59,768 nucleotides of DNA from Parasulfuritortus sp037439465 (GTDB taxonomy: Bacteria > Pseudomonadota > Gammaproteobacteria > Burkholderiales > Thiobacillaceae). Below the pieces are notes generated by a model. It saw only the letters and a list, made by a program, of their open reading frames with translations. It was not told the origin of the DNA and searched no databases. The stretch covers positions 1 to 59,768 of the forward strand of contig JBBIVX010000020.1 in assembly GCA_037439465.1 (NCBI GenBank). Direction: 5' to 3'. The position numbers and the translations under genes were made by a program. Below, one piece after another: positions 8,721 to 17,916 of the stretch; the first letter of the stretch is position 1, and each line of letters begins with the position of its first letter.

Positions 8721-10073
8721 ATGTTCGACAACCTTACCCAACGCCTGGCCGGCGTCGTCAAGAATCTGCGCGGCCAGGGTCGCCTGACCGAGACCAACAT
8801 CCAGGACGCATTGCGCGAGGTGCGGATCGCCCTGCTGGAGGCCGATGTCGCCCTGCCCGTGGTGCGCGACTTCATCGCCAAGGTCAAGGAAAAGGCTGCC
8901 GGCCAGGAAGTGCTGCAAAGTCTGACTCCCGGCCAGATGCTGATCGGCATTGTGCACAAGGAACTGACCGCCCTCATGGGGGGCGTGGCGGTACCCCTCG
9001 ACTTCGCCACCCAGCCGCCCGCCGTCTTCCTGATGGCCGGCCTGCAAGGCGCCGGCAAAACCACTACCTGCGGCAAATTGGTGCGCCTGGTACGGGAGCA
9101 CGGCAAGAAAAAGATCTTGCTGGTCTCCACCGACGTTTACCGTCCTGCCGCCATCGACCAACTGCAGACCGTCGCGGCTCAAGCCGAGGCCGACTTCTTC
9201 CCTTCCTCCCCCGAGCAGAAGCCGGTGGACATCGCCCAGGCCGCGCTGGCCTACGCCAAGCGCCACTTCCATGACGTGCTGATCGTCGATACCGCCGGCC
9301 GCCTGCATGTGGACACCGCCATGATGGAGGAGATTCAAGCGCTGCACCGGGCGCTCGCTCCGATCGAGACCCTGTTCGTGGTGGACGCCATGCAGGGCCA
9401 GGATGCCGTCAACACTGCCAGGGCCTTCAACGAGGCCCTGCCTCTGACCGGTGTGGTTCTCACCAAACTCGACGGCGATGCCCGTGGCGGCGCCGCCCTG
9501 TCCGTACGGCAGATCACCGGCAAACCGATCAAAGTGGTCGGGGTCGGCGAAAAACTCAGCGGCATAGAGGTCTTCCACCCGGAGCGGATGGCCAGCCGCA
9601 TCCTTGGCATGGGCGACGTACTGTCGCTCATAGAAGAGGCACACAAGGCCGTCGACCATCGCGAAGCCATGAAGGCCATGCAGAAGCTTAAAAGCGGCAA
9701 GGGCTTCGACCTGGAGGACTTCAAGGCGCAGATGCAGCAAATGAAAAAACTGGGGGGACTGTCGACACTCATGGACAAATTGCCCGGCGCCGGACAGATG
9801 GGCGCGCAGGACATTGCCCAGGGAGAGAAACAGATGCGGCGTATCGAGGGCATCATCAACGCCATGACCCCCGAGGAACGGCGCCGGCCCGAACTGTTCA
9901 AGGCCTCGCGCAAACGCCGCGTCGCCGCCGGGGCGGGGGTACAGGTACAGGATGTCAACCGTCTGCTCAGCCAGTTCGAACAGGCCCGGAAGATGATGAA
10001 ATCGCTTGGCAAGGGCGGCGGCATGGCCAAGCTGATGCGTAACATGAAGGGGGCGCTGCCGGGGATGCGCTAA
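8721..10073 (+). CDS. ffh: Signal recognition particle protein Ffh
   Basis: SRP54 homologue that binds 4.5S RNA and signal sequences and delivers nascent chains to FtsY. The start MFDNLTQRLAGVVKNLRGQGRL is the canonical N domain. An upstream in-frame extension would run into the divergent gene and was rejected. The G domain has GLQGAGKTTTCGKL (107-120), DTAGR and TKLDGDARGG. The C-terminal M domain is methionine-rich (FKAQMQQMKKLGGLSTLMDKLPG, then the GKGGGMAKLMRNMKG tail). At 450 residues it has the usual length. It is followed by rpsP-rimM-trmD-rplS. Confidence 0.97.
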   Translation: MFDNLTQRLAGVVKNLRGQGRLTETNIQDALREVRIALLEADVALPVVRDFIAKVKEKAAGQEVLQSLTPGQMLIGIVHKELTALMGGVAVPLDFATQPPAVFLMAGLQGAGKTTTCGKLVRLVREHGKKKILLVSTDVYRPAAIDQLQTVAAQAEADFFPSSPEQKPVDIAQAALAYAKRHFHDVLIVDTAGRLHVDTAMMEEIQALHRALAPIETLFVVDAMQGQDAVNTARAFNEALPLTGVVLTKLDGDARGGAALSVRQITGKPIKVVGVGEKLSGIEVFHPERMASRILGMGDVLSLIEEAHKAVDHREAMKAMQKLKSGKGFDLEDFKAQMQQMKKLGGLSTLMDKLPGAGQMGAQDIAQGEKQMRRIEGIINAMTPEERRRPELFKASRKRRVAAGAGVQVQDVNRLLSQFEQARKMMKSLGKGGGMAKLMRNMKGALPGMR

Positions 10074-10085
10074 CAAAACAATGAC

Positions 10086-10114
10086 TTGCCTAGACCGCCG
10101 GCATTGTCTAAAAT
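10086..10114 (+). promoter_or_regulatory. Probable sigma-70 promoter of rpsP-rimM-trmD-rplS
   Basis: TTGCCT (10086-10091) and TAAAAT (10109-10114) are separated by exactly 17 bp in the gap between ffh and rpsP, 56 nt ahead of the rpsP start. Seen directly; activity is inferred. Confidence 0.6.
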
Positions 10115-10169
10115 CGCCGCCTTTCCGCCTGCCCCTGACATACAGGCGAACCTTAGAGGACTTTACAGC

Positions 10170-10427
10170 ATGGTAACCATTCGACTCGCCCGTGGCGGCT
10201 CCAAGAAGCGTCCTTTCTACAACGTTGTGGTGGCCGATTCCCGCAACCGCCGTGATGGCCGCTTCATCGAGCGCATCGGCTTTTACAATCCCGTCGCCTC
10301 CGGCAATGACGAAGTCCTGCGTATCAACAGCGAGCGCCTGGCCTACTGGCAAGGCGTGGGTGCCCAGGTCTCCGCCACCGTGATCAGACTGAGCCGTGGC
10401 GCCAGCAAGGCCGTCGCCGCCGCCTGA
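10170..10427 (+). CDS. rpsP: 30S ribosomal protein S16
   Basis: Eighty-five residues beginning MVTIRLARGGSKKRPFYNVVVAD, the universal S16 N-terminus, then RDGRFIERIGFYNP. S16 binds 16S rRNA early in 30S assembly. The start ATG at 10170 has AGAGGA upstream. Codons before it in the same frame look unlike S16. It is the first gene of the ribosome-maturation operon, and its 3' end overlaps the likely rimM start. Confidence 0.98.
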   Translation: MVTIRLARGGSKKRPFYNVVVADSRNRRDGRFIERIGFYNPVASGNDEVLRINSERLAYWQGVGAQVSATVIRLSRGASKAVAAA

Positions 10428-10920
10428 AGACCTGGTCGTAATGGGGCGGGTGGCCGCTCCCTATGCGGTGCGCGGCTGGGTCAAGATACAGACCTTCACC
10501 GAAAACCTGGACAGCCTGCTGGATTACCCCGTGTGGCAGTTGCGCCATGACGGACAGTGGCGCAACTACAGTGTCAGGGAGGCCAAACCGCACGGGCACT
10601 ACCTGGTGGCCTGGTTGGCGGGTGTCGGCGACCGCACCACCGCTGCCGCACTGTGCGGCAGCGAAGTGGCCGTGGCGCGAGCGGAACGGCCGCCCGCCGG
10701 GAAAGATGAGTATTACTGGGACGACCTGATCGGCTTGACGGTCGTCAACTTGGCCGGCGACACGCTGGGACAGGTGAGCGGGCTCCTGGAGACCGGCGCC
10801 CAGGACGTGATGCAGGTGACCGGCGAGCGGGAACGCCTCATCCCCTTCGTGGCACCTATCGTCCACGCCGTCGACCAGGCGCATGGCCGCATCCTGGTGG
10901 ACTGGGAGCGCGACTACTGA
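10396..10920 (+). CDS. rimM: Ribosome maturation factor RimM
   Basis: RimM binds S19 and helps mature the 30S head. VVMGRVAAPYAVRGWVKIQTF is the N-terminal RimM domain, and DEYYWDDLIGLTVVN begins the PRC-barrel domain, which ends with LIPFVAPIVHAVD and ILVDW. The start is uncertain. A GTG at 10396 (174 aa, overlapping rpsP by 32 nt) keeps the first beta strand complete, while an ATG at 10441 would give 159 aa and cut into it. Neither has a strong Shine-Dalgarno. Its stop overlaps the trmD start (TGATG). Confidence 0.93.
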   Translation: MAPARPSPPPEDLVVMGRVAAPYAVRGWVKIQTFTENLDSLLDYPVWQLRHDGQWRNYSVREAKPHGHYLVAWLAGVGDRTTAAALCGSEVAVARAERPPAGKDEYYWDDLIGLTVVNLAGDTLGQVSGLLETGAQDVMQVTGERERLIPFVAPIVHAVDQAHGRILVDWERDY

Positions 10921-11756
10921 TGGCGGCGTCTTATCACGTCGTCACGCTGTTTCCGGACATGTTCGCGGCACTGGCCGGGTTCGGTGTCAGCGGCCGGGCA
11001 ATAAAGAATGGCCTGGTCGGCTTGCACTGCTGGGATGCGCGTGACTTCACGCTGGATGCGTACCGCACGGTGGACGACCGCCCTTTCGGCGGCGGACCCG
11101 GCATGGTCATGCTGGCCGAGCCGCTCGACCTGGCGCTCACCGCCGCGAAGATCGCGCTGCGCCGGGAAGGCCTGGTCGCACCGCGTCTCGTCTACCTGTC
11201 GCCGCAGGGGCGGCGGCTGGAGCAAACGCTGGTTGAAGAATTGGCCGGGGAACCCGCCCTGGTGCTCTTGGCGGGCCGCTATGAAGGCATAGACGAGCGG
11301 CTCTTCCAGCGGCACGCGATGGAAGAAATATCCATCGGCGATTATGTGCTTTCGGGGGGCGAGCTCGCGGCCATGGTCCTGCTGGATGCAGTGATCCGGC
11401 AGATTCCGGGGGTTCTCGGCCATGCCGATTCGGCCAGCCAGGATTCCTTCGCCGCCGGCTTGCTCGATTGCCCGCATTACACCCGGCCTGAGGACTACCT
11501 CGGCCACCGGGCACCGGCTGAGTTGCTGACAGGCAACCACGCCAGTATCGCCCGCTGGCGGCTGAAACAGGCCCTGGGCCGGACCTGGCGACGGCGGCCG
11601 GACCTGCTGGCTGGGCGCGGGCTCAGCCGCGAGGAAACGGATTTGCTCGACGAATACCGTCGGGAAAGCGGTTCGGAAATATCCGGACCATGTTTAAGAA
11701 ACGGAGCCATGTTCCGGCCGGAACCTCTGCCCCCAACAAGTCGAAAGGACTCATGA
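10920..11756 (+). CDS. trmD: tRNA (guanine37-N1)-methyltransferase
   Basis: TrmD methylates G37 of tRNAs with SAM bound in a trefoil knot. Conserved segments are all present: VVTLFPDMF (N-terminus), DDRPFGGGPGMVM, LLAGRYEGIDERL and SIGDYVLSGGELA, the SAM-binding knot. At 278 residues it is some 20-30 longer than usual. The extra C-terminal residues (after about 250) run across the rplS ribosome-binding site and look unstructured. The stop at 11756 shares a base with the rplS start. Confidence 0.96.
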   Translation: MAASYHVVTLFPDMFAALAGFGVSGRAIKNGLVGLHCWDARDFTLDAYRTVDDRPFGGGPGMVMLAEPLDLALTAAKIALRREGLVAPRLVYLSPQGRRLEQTLVEELAGEPALVLLAGRYEGIDERLFQRHAMEEISIGDYVLSGGELAAMVLLDAVIRQIPGVLGHADSASQDSFAAGLLDCPHYTRPEDYLGHRAPAELLTGNHASIARWRLKQALGRTWRRRPDLLAGRGLSREETDLLDEYRRESGSEISGPCLRNGAMFRPEPLPPTSRKDS

Positions 11757-12124
11757 TGAACCTCATCGGACAACTGGAAAATGAAGAAATCGCCCGCTTG
11801 GGCAAGGCCCTCCCCGACTTTGCCCCCGGCGACACCGTAGTGGTGCAGGTCAAGGTGAAGGAAGGCAACCGCGAACGTCTGCAAGCCTATGAAGGTGTGG
11901 TCATTGCCAAACGCAACCGCGGCCTCAACTCCTCCTTCATCGTCCGCAAGATCTCCGCCGGCGAAGGCGTGGAGCGGACCTTCCAGACCTACTCCCCCCT
12001 GGTCGCCGCGATCGAAGTCAAGCGCCGCGGCGCTGTCCGCCGTGCCAAGCTCTACTACCTGCGCGGCCGCACCGGTAAATCGGCCCGCATCCGGGAAAAA
12101 CTGGCCTCCACCCGCCAGGGCTGA
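11756..12124 (+). CDS. rplS: 50S ribosomal protein L19
   Basis: The 122-residue protein begins MNLIGQLENEEIARLGKALPDFAPGDTVVVQVKVKEG, the canonical L19 N-terminus, and ends with RRAKLYYLRGRTGKSARIRE. L19 sits at the 30S-50S interface. Two adjacent ATGs exist (11753, 11756). The second has better spacing (6 nt) from GAAAGGA and overlaps the trmD stop. It is the last gene before a strong terminator. Confidence 0.97.
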   Translation: MNLIGQLENEEIARLGKALPDFAPGDTVVVQVKVKEGNRERLQAYEGVVIAKRNRGLNSSFIVRKISAGEGVERTFQTYSPLVAAIEVKRRGAVRRAKLYYLRGRTGKSARIREKLASTRQG

Positions 12125-12143
12125 GCCGACCGCAACACCGGCG

Positions 12144-12174
12144 AAAAGGCCGCTCGCAGAGCGGCCTTTTCTTT
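12144..12174. terminator. Bidirectional intrinsic terminator between rplS and the efflux operon
   Basis: AAAAGGCCGCTC and GAGCGGCCTTTT pair perfectly over 12 bp with a 3-nt GCA loop and a T-rich tail on both strands. It lies 20 nt after rplS and 70 nt after the end of the convergent outer-membrane efflux gene, so it can serve both. Confidence 0.9.
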
Positions 12175-12244
12175 GGCGCGATATGAACGACAAAGTCAAC
12201 TGCCACTGTCCTCTGCTCACGAGTGGCCGGCGGTTAACACCGCC

Positions 12245-13636
12245 TCAGTCGCCGCCCAGCGCCTTATAGAGCCCGGCCGCCGTGGCGAGCAGAGCGGCGC
12301 GCACCTGTACCGTGGCCTGCCCGGCGGCGTAAACGTCACGCTGCGCATCGAGCCATTCGAGGGCGGTGGTCACACCCGTCTGGTAGCGCGCCTCGACCAG
12401 TGCGAGACGCTGACGCTGGGCGGTCTCGGCGGTTTCCTGAGCGACAAGCTGCTCAGCCAATTTGTCGCGCGCGACAAGCAGGTCCGCCACCTCACGAAAG
12501 CCTTGCTGGATGGCTTTTTCATAGTCGGCCACAGCGATCACCGCACGCGCCTGCGCCAAATCGAGGTTGGCCTCGCGCCCGCCGGCGTCGAACAATGGCT
12601 GCGTCAGCGCGGGCATGAAGCTCCAGACCCCGGAACCGCCCCCGAACAGGCCGTCAAGCGCGCGACTGGCGGTGCCGAGCGCCAAGCTCAGGGTGACGCG
12701 CGGCAGGAAAGCGGCGCGCGCGGCGCCGATATTGGCGTGGGCGGCGATGAGCCGTTGCTCGGCGGCACGCACGTCGGGACGGTTGAGCAGGACGGCCGCC
12801 GGCGCCTCGACCTTGAGATCGAGAGGCAAATTCTGCTGTGTGAGACGCCAACCGTCCGGTAGATTTTCCGGAGCCTGGCCGACCAGCAGCACGAGCGCGT
12901 TGGCGGCCTGCACATGGCGCCGTTGCAGGTCCGCCACCTGGGCGCGGAGGGTCTCCAGGGCAGCCTGCGCCACCCGCACATCGAGATCGCCGGCGAGGCC
13001 GACGTCGCGCCGCTTTTCCGCCAGGAACAGGAAGTCTTTACGGTTACCAAGGGCGGCATGGGCCAGTTGCAGACGCTCGCCGAGTTCCTGCCAGGTGAGA
13101 TAGGCACTGGCGACATCGGCAATAAGGGCAAGGCGGAAGGCATCGCGCGCCGCCGCGGTGCCGAGGTAGCTGGCACGCGCGGCCTCGTCGAGACGTTGCA
13201 CCCGGCCCCAGAAATCGAGCTCGAAGGCGGTGACGCCGACAGAGATATCGTCGCGCCGGTTGACACGGGCGCTGCCGGCTCCGGATAAATCGGCCGGCAG
13301 GCGCGCGGCGGAGGCCGAGGCGCCGAGGTTGACCGTGGGCAGCCGGTCGGCGGCGATGCCGCCAAGCAGTGCGCGCGCCTCGCTGACGCGGCCGACGGCG
13401 ATCCGTAAATCGCGGTTGTTTTCCAGCGCCGCGGCGAGCAGCGCCCGCAGACGGGGATCAGGGAACATCTGCGCGAGCGTCAGACCTTGCACGGCGCGCT
13501 CACCGCCGCCAGCCTGCGGCCAGACAGCGGGCACGGGTGCGGCGGGGCGCTGGTAACCGGCCTGATGCCAGTCGGGCAACAGGGAACAGCCGCCAAGCAG
13601 CGCGGCGCCCAGGACGCCAATGAAAGACTTATTCAT
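12245..13636 (-). CDS. RND efflux outer-membrane lipoprotein (OprM/NodT family)
   Basis: Outer-membrane channel of a tripartite efflux pump. The start at ATG 13636 gives MNKSFIGVLGAALLGGC, a lipoprotein signal with lipobox LGGC. The rest carries the two OEP repeats. Family marks are LQAANALVLLVGQ-like and LNRPDVRAAEQRLIAAHANIGAARAAFLPRVTLS. At 463 residues the length fits OprM/NodT. It overlaps the end of the RND permease gene by 8 nt and is the last gene of the marR-led operon. Substrate is not predictable. Confidence 0.92.
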   Translation of the reverse strand: MNKSFIGVLGAALLGGCSLLPDWHQAGYQRPAAPVPAVWPQAGGGERAVQGLTLAQMFPDPRLRALLAAALENNRDLRIAVGRVSEARALLGGIAADRLPTVNLGASASAARLPADLSGAGSARVNRRDDISVGVTAFELDFWGRVQRLDEAARASYLGTAAARDAFRLALIADVASAYLTWQELGERLQLAHAALGNRKDFLFLAEKRRDVGLAGDLDVRVAQAALETLRAQVADLQRRHVQAANALVLLVGQAPENLPDGWRLTQQNLPLDLKVEAPAAVLLNRPDVRAAEQRLIAAHANIGAARAAFLPRVTLSLALGTASRALDGLFGGGSGVWSFMPALTQPLFDAGGREANLDLAQARAVIAVADYEKAIQQGFREVADLLVARDKLAEQLVAQETAETAQRQRLALVEARYQTGVTTALEWLDAQRDVYAAGQATVQVRAALLATAAGLYKALGGD

Positions 13637-16600
13637 ACGCCTGCTCCCGGTGCTGCCGCGCGTGACCGGCAAAGAGACGCCGCACCACCATATAGAACAC
13701 CGGCACGAGAAAGATGGCAAACAGGGTGGCGGCGACCATGCCGCCGATGACGCCGGTACCGATGGCGTGGCGGCTTTCGGCGCCGGCGCCGACCGAGATG
13801 GCGAGCGGCGTGACGCCGGCGATGAAGGCGATCGAAGTCATCAGGATCGGCCGCAACCGCAGACGGCAGGCCTCCAGCACGGCGTCGAGCCGCTCGCGGC
13901 CTTCATCCTCCAGGCGGCGCGCGAATTCGACGATGAGAATGGCGTTCTTCGCCGCCAGCCCGATGATAGCGATCAGTCCCACCTTGAAATAGACGTCGTT
14001 CGGCAGCCCCCTGAGTTCCACGGCAGCGAGCGCGCCGAAGGCGCCCAGCGGCACGGCCAGCATCACCGCCAGCGGCACCGACCAGCTCTCGTACAAAGCC
14101 GCCAGCACCAGGAACACAACCAGGAGCGACACGCCGAAGAGCATCGGCGCCTGCTGGCCGGAGAGTTTTTCCTCAAAGGACACGCCCGACCACTCGAAGC
14201 CGATGCCGGGCGGAAGTTTGTGGGCGATGGTTTCCATCGCCGCGATCGCTTCGCCGCTCGATACCCCCGGTGCCGTGGCGCCCGAGATCTTCATCGCCGC
14301 GAGACCGTTGTAGCGGTCGAGCTTGGCCGAGCCGCCCATCCACTTGACGCGGGTGAATTCGGCCAGCCGTACCATGCGCCCATCGCGGTTGCGCACCGCG
14401 GTGCGCAGCAGGTCGGTTTCACTTTTGCGCGTGGCCTCCTCGGCCTGCATCTGCACGCGCAACACGCGGCCCTGACGGATGAAGTCGTTGATGTAGGCGA
14501 CGCCGAACAGCGACTGCAACGTATCGTTGAGGTCGCCGGTGGCAACACCGAGGGCCTCGGCCTTGTCGCGGTCAATATCGAGGAAAAGCTGCGGGGCCGG
14601 CTCCTGGCCCTCGGGCCGCACGGCGGTCAGGCGCTTGTCGGCCATGGCCATGCCAAGCACCTGGTTGCGTGCCTCCAGCAGCCGGTCGCGTCCGACCCCG
14701 GCCCGATCCTGCAGGCGGAAGTCGAAGCCGCCGGCGGAGGCGAGTTCGGGGATCGGCGGCGGATTGATGGCGAACAGCATCGCCTGCTTCATGCGAAAAA
14801 AGTTCATGTTGGCGCGCTTGACCAGGGCTTGCGCCGAGTTGGCCTCGCCCGCGCGCGCATCCCAGTCCTTCAGCTTGACGAAGGCAAGCGCCATGTTCTG
14901 GCCGCGCCCGAAAAAAGAAAAGCCCAGCACGCCGACCACCTTGTCCACCTGCGGCTCGCTGAGATAGAACCTTTCCACCGATTCCAGCACCGCCTGCGCG
15001 CGCTCGCGGGTGGCGGCGGGCGGCAACTGGATGGCAGTGACGATGTAGCCCTGGTCTTCCTCGGGCAGAAAGCTGCCGGGCAACTTCAGGTACGTCCAGG
15101 CCGCGGCGGCGACGATGACGGCATAAAGCGCCAGCGAGACGAAAAGCCGCCGCGTAAAAAAGCCGACCCCGCCGACATAGGCGTTCGCGGTGCGCTCGAA
15201 CAGGCGGTTGAAGCCCCCGTGAAACCCCTTTTCCAGACTCTCCGGATCATGCTTCAACAGGCTCGCGCACAGTGCCGGGGTGAGCGACAACGCAAGGAAG
15301 GCCGAAAACGCCATGGTCATCACCAGGGTAACGGCGAATTGTCGATAGATTGCGCCGGTGGAACCGCCGAAGAAGGCCATGGGCACGAATACGGCGGACA
15401 GCGCCAGTGAGATGGCGACAATGGCGCCGGTGATCTCCTTCATCGCCTGAATGGTCGCGCCGCGCGGGTCGAGATGGTTGGTGCGCATGTTGCGCTCGAC
15501 GTTTTCCACCACCACGATGGCGTCATCGACCACGATGCCGATTGCCAGCACCATGGCAAATAGCGTCAGCACGTTGATCGAGAAGCCGAAGGCATACAGC
15601 CCCAGGAGCCCGCCCATCAGCGACACCGGCACGACGATGGCGGGGATCAGCGTCACCCGCCAGTTGCCGAGGAAGATGAACATCACCAGCACCACCAGCA
15701 CAGCGGCCTCGGTGAGCGTCTTCACCACTTCGTTGATCGACAGCTCGATGAAGCGCGTGGTGTCGTAGGGGATGACCCAGTCCATGCCCTGGGGAAAGTA
15801 GCGCGCCAGCTCTTTCATCTTCGCCGCCACCCCGCGCGCGGCGTCGAGCGCGTTGGCGCCGGGGGTGATGCGAATCGCCATGCCGGCGATGGGCTGGCCA
15901 TTGAGACGGGCGCCACGGCTGTAGTCCTGGGCGCCCAGCTCGACGCGGGCGATGTCCCGCAAGCGCACGGTCGAGCCGTCGGGATTGGCGCGCACCACGA
16001 TGTCGCCGAATTCCTCCGGCGTGGCGAGCCGGCCGCGCGTCGCGATGACGGCGTTCACCTCCTGCCCAGGCGGACTTGGCAACTGGCCGACCTCGCCCAA
16101 AGGCAGGAGCGCGTTCTGCGCGCGCACCGCGCGGCTGACATCGGCGGGGGCGAGCGCCAGGGATTCCAGCTTGTCGGGCTTGAGCCAGATGCGCATGGAG
16201 TACTCGGTGCCGAACAGCAGCACTTCGCCCACGCCGCGCACGCGCAGCAACGGCTCGAGCACGTTCGCTGTGGCATAACTGCCCAGATCGATGGCGTTGA
16301 AGCGTCCGGCGGGCGAGATCAGCGCCACCACCTGAATGAAGTTGCGGCCGGCGCGGGTCACCGTCACGCCGAGGCGGCGCACATCGTCAGGCAGACGCGC
16401 CTCGACCCGCTTGATACGGTTTTGCGCTTCCACCGAGGCGAACTGGATGTCGGTGCCGGGCTTGAAGGTGAGCGTCACCTGGCCGGATCCGACCTGTGAA
16501 CTGGAATCCATGTAGAGCAGGTTGTCGATGCCGTTCATCTCCTGCTCAATCAACTGCACCGCGGCCTGCTCCACCACCTGCGCCGAGGCGCCGGGGTAGT

Positions 16601-16742
16601 TGACGCTGATGTCTAGTGCCGGCGGCGCCACACTCGGGTACTGCGACACCGGTAGCGCGCGCAGGGCCAAAAGCCCGGCGAAGACGACGAGGATGGCGAT
16701 CACCCAGGCGAACACCGGGCGGTCGATGAAGAAGCGGGCCAT
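13629..16742 (-). CDS. RND efflux transporter permease, HAE1 (AcrB/MexB) type
   Basis: Inner-membrane proton-driven drug exporter, 1037 residues. The N-terminus MARFFIDRPVFAWVIAILVVFAGLLALRALPVSQYP is typical of AcrB/MexB. YPGASAQVVEQAAVQLIEQEMNGIDNLLYM marks the pore domain, and the TM4 relay region GIVVDDAIVVVENVERNM supplies the two adjacent aspartates for proton transfer. Twelve membrane helices and two large periplasmic loops are evident. It lies 3 nt after the adaptor gene and overlaps the outer-membrane channel gene, making a complete tripartite pump. The HAE1 subclass suggests hydrophobic or amphiphilic compounds rather than metals. Confidence 0.95.
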   Translation of the reverse strand: MARFFIDRPVFAWVIAILVVFAGLLALRALPVSQYPSVAPPALDISVNYPGASAQVVEQAAVQLIEQEMNGIDNLLYMDSSSQVGSGQVTLTFKPGTDIQFASVEAQNRIKRVEARLPDDVRRLGVTVTRAGRNFIQVVALISPAGRFNAIDLGSYATANVLEPLLRVRGVGEVLLFGTEYSMRIWLKPDKLESLALAPADVSRAVRAQNALLPLGEVGQLPSPPGQEVNAVIATRGRLATPEEFGDIVVRANPDGSTVRLRDIARVELGAQDYSRGARLNGQPIAGMAIRITPGANALDAARGVAAKMKELARYFPQGMDWVIPYDTTRFIELSINEVVKTLTEAAVLVVLVMFIFLGNWRVTLIPAIVVPVSLMGGLLGLYAFGFSINVLTLFAMVLAIGIVVDDAIVVVENVERNMRTNHLDPRGATIQAMKEITGAIVAISLALSAVFVPMAFFGGSTGAIYRQFAVTLVMTMAFSAFLALSLTPALCASLLKHDPESLEKGFHGGFNRLFERTANAYVGGVGFFTRRLFVSLALYAVIVAAAAWTYLKLPGSFLPEEDQGYIVTAIQLPPAATRERAQAVLESVERFYLSEPQVDKVVGVLGFSFFGRGQNMALAFVKLKDWDARAGEANSAQALVKRANMNFFRMKQAMLFAINPPPIPELASAGGFDFRLQDRAGVGRDRLLEARNQVLGMAMADKRLTAVRPEGQEPAPQLFLDIDRDKAEALGVATGDLNDTLQSLFGVAYINDFIRQGRVLRVQMQAEEATRKSETDLLRTAVRNRDGRMVRLAEFTRVKWMGGSAKLDRYNGLAAMKISGATAPGVSSGEAIAAMETIAHKLPPGIGFEWSGVSFEEKLSGQQAPMLFGVSLLVVFLVLAALYESWSVPLAVMLAVPLGAFGALAAVELRGLPNDVYFKVGLIAIIGLAAKNAILIVEFARRLEDEGRERLDAVLEACRLRLRPILMTSIAFIAGVTPLAISVGAGAESRHAIGTGVIGGMVAATLFAIFLVPVFYMVVRRLFAGHARQHREQAYE

Positions 16743-16745
16743 GGC

Positions 16746-17906
16746 CTAGCCCCCCTTCTTGCCGCTCGCCGCAGGCGAGGCCGGTCTGACTTCTGTCTTC
16801 TGTCCTCCGTCCACTGTCACCGGCTTTACCGACGTCCCAGGCCGCGCCTTCTGCAGTCCGTTGACGATCACCCGTTCCCCGCCATTCAAGCCTTCGCCGA
16901 CGATGAAGTCTGTTCCCGCCATGCCGCTGGTCTTGATGGGTACTGGCGCCACCTTGCCGTCGGCCGTGACGATCATCACGAACTGCCCTTGCGGCCCCGC
17001 CTGCACCGCACGTTGCGGCACGCGCAGGGCGTCGTTCATCACCGCCTGCGGAAAGCGGAGGCGCACGAACATGCCCGGTAGTAGCTCACGTTTTGGATTC
17101 GGCACCTCGGCCCTGAGGCTCACCGCACCGGTCGACGGATCGACCGTCTGGTCGGCAAACAATATCCGCCCGGCATGCGGGTAGCGGCTGCCGTCTTCCA
17201 GCACCAGCTCTATCCTGGCCGAGGCGTTGCGCTCCAGCGTGCCGGCGGCGATCGCCGCGCGCAGCCGCAGCAGATCGGCGCCGGGCTGGGTGAAGTTGAC
17301 GTAGATCGGGTCGATCTGCTCGATGGTTGCCAGAGGCGTGGCCTCACCGCGGCCGACGAGCGCGCCCTCGGTGACGAGCGCGCGGCCGATGCGCCCGGAG
17401 ATCGGCGCCGGCACCAAGGTGTTTTCCAGATCAAGTTCTGCGCGCGCAAGCTGTGCTTGCGTCTGCTTGAGTTTCGCCTTGGCGGCGTCGAATTCCTGCT
17501 GGCTCACGGCCTTGATTTCGAGCAAAGGCTGGTAACGCTCCACTACCAGCCTCGCCGCCTCCACGTCTGCCGCCGCCGCCTCCCGAGCAGCGCGGTAGGT
17601 GCGGTCGTCGATCCTGAACAGTGTGGCGCCCGCCTTGACATCCGCGCCTTCCGTGAACATCCGCTTCTCCACGATACCCTCCACGCGCGCCCGCACCTGA
17701 GCCGTACGCCAGGCTTGCAGACGGCCCGGCAGGTCCTGGGTGAGCGTGGCGCTGCTGCGGCCGATGGTCATTACCTCGACCTCCGGTGGCGGCATGGCGC
17801 CACCGGGGCCGCCCGGACTAGCGGCGGGCGGTTTGCCGCCATTGGGACCGCAGGCGGCAAGCAAGGTGAGGGCGATGAGGGCGCCGTAACGGTAGTCGAG
17901 TTTCAT
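16746..17906 (-). CDS. RND efflux periplasmic adaptor (MFP) lipoprotein
   Basis: Links the RND permease to the outer-membrane channel. The N-terminus carries a lipoprotein signal with lipobox LLAAC (about residue 19), then a Pro/Gly-rich linker. The HlyD/AcrA-like core follows: QDLPGRLQAWRTAQVRARVEGIVEKRMFTEGADVKAG (lipoyl), a helical hairpin with Gln/Ala repeats, and APISGRIGRALVTEGALVG. At 386 residues it matches AcrA/MexA. Spacing of 10 nt from yceI and 3 nt to the permease gene indicates one transcript. Confidence 0.95.
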   Translation of the reverse strand: MKLDYRYGALIALTLLAACGPNGGKPPAASPGGPGGAMPPPEVEVMTIGRSSATLTQDLPGRLQAWRTAQVRARVEGIVEKRMFTEGADVKAGATLFRIDDRTYRAAREAAAADVEAARLVVERYQPLLEIKAVSQQEFDAAKAKLKQTQAQLARAELDLENTLVPAPISGRIGRALVTEGALVGRGEATPLATIEQIDPIYVNFTQPGADLLRLRAAIAAGTLERNASARIELVLEDGSRYPHAGRILFADQTVDPSTGAVSLRAEVPNPKRELLPGMFVRLRFPQAVMNDALRVPQRAVQAGPQGQFVMIVTADGKVAPVPIKTSGMAGTDFIVGEGLNGGERVIVNGLQKARPGTSVKPVTVDGGQKTEVRPASPAASGKKGG

Positions 17907-17916
17907 AAACGTGGTC

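Noticed and set aside
13620..15410. Long open frame antisense to the RND permease gene (similar ones oppose ffh, aprBA/sat and rpoN/lptB)
   Set aside because: These are GC-rich shadow frames. They lack recognisable domains, and the opposite strand carries clear conserved genes throughout.
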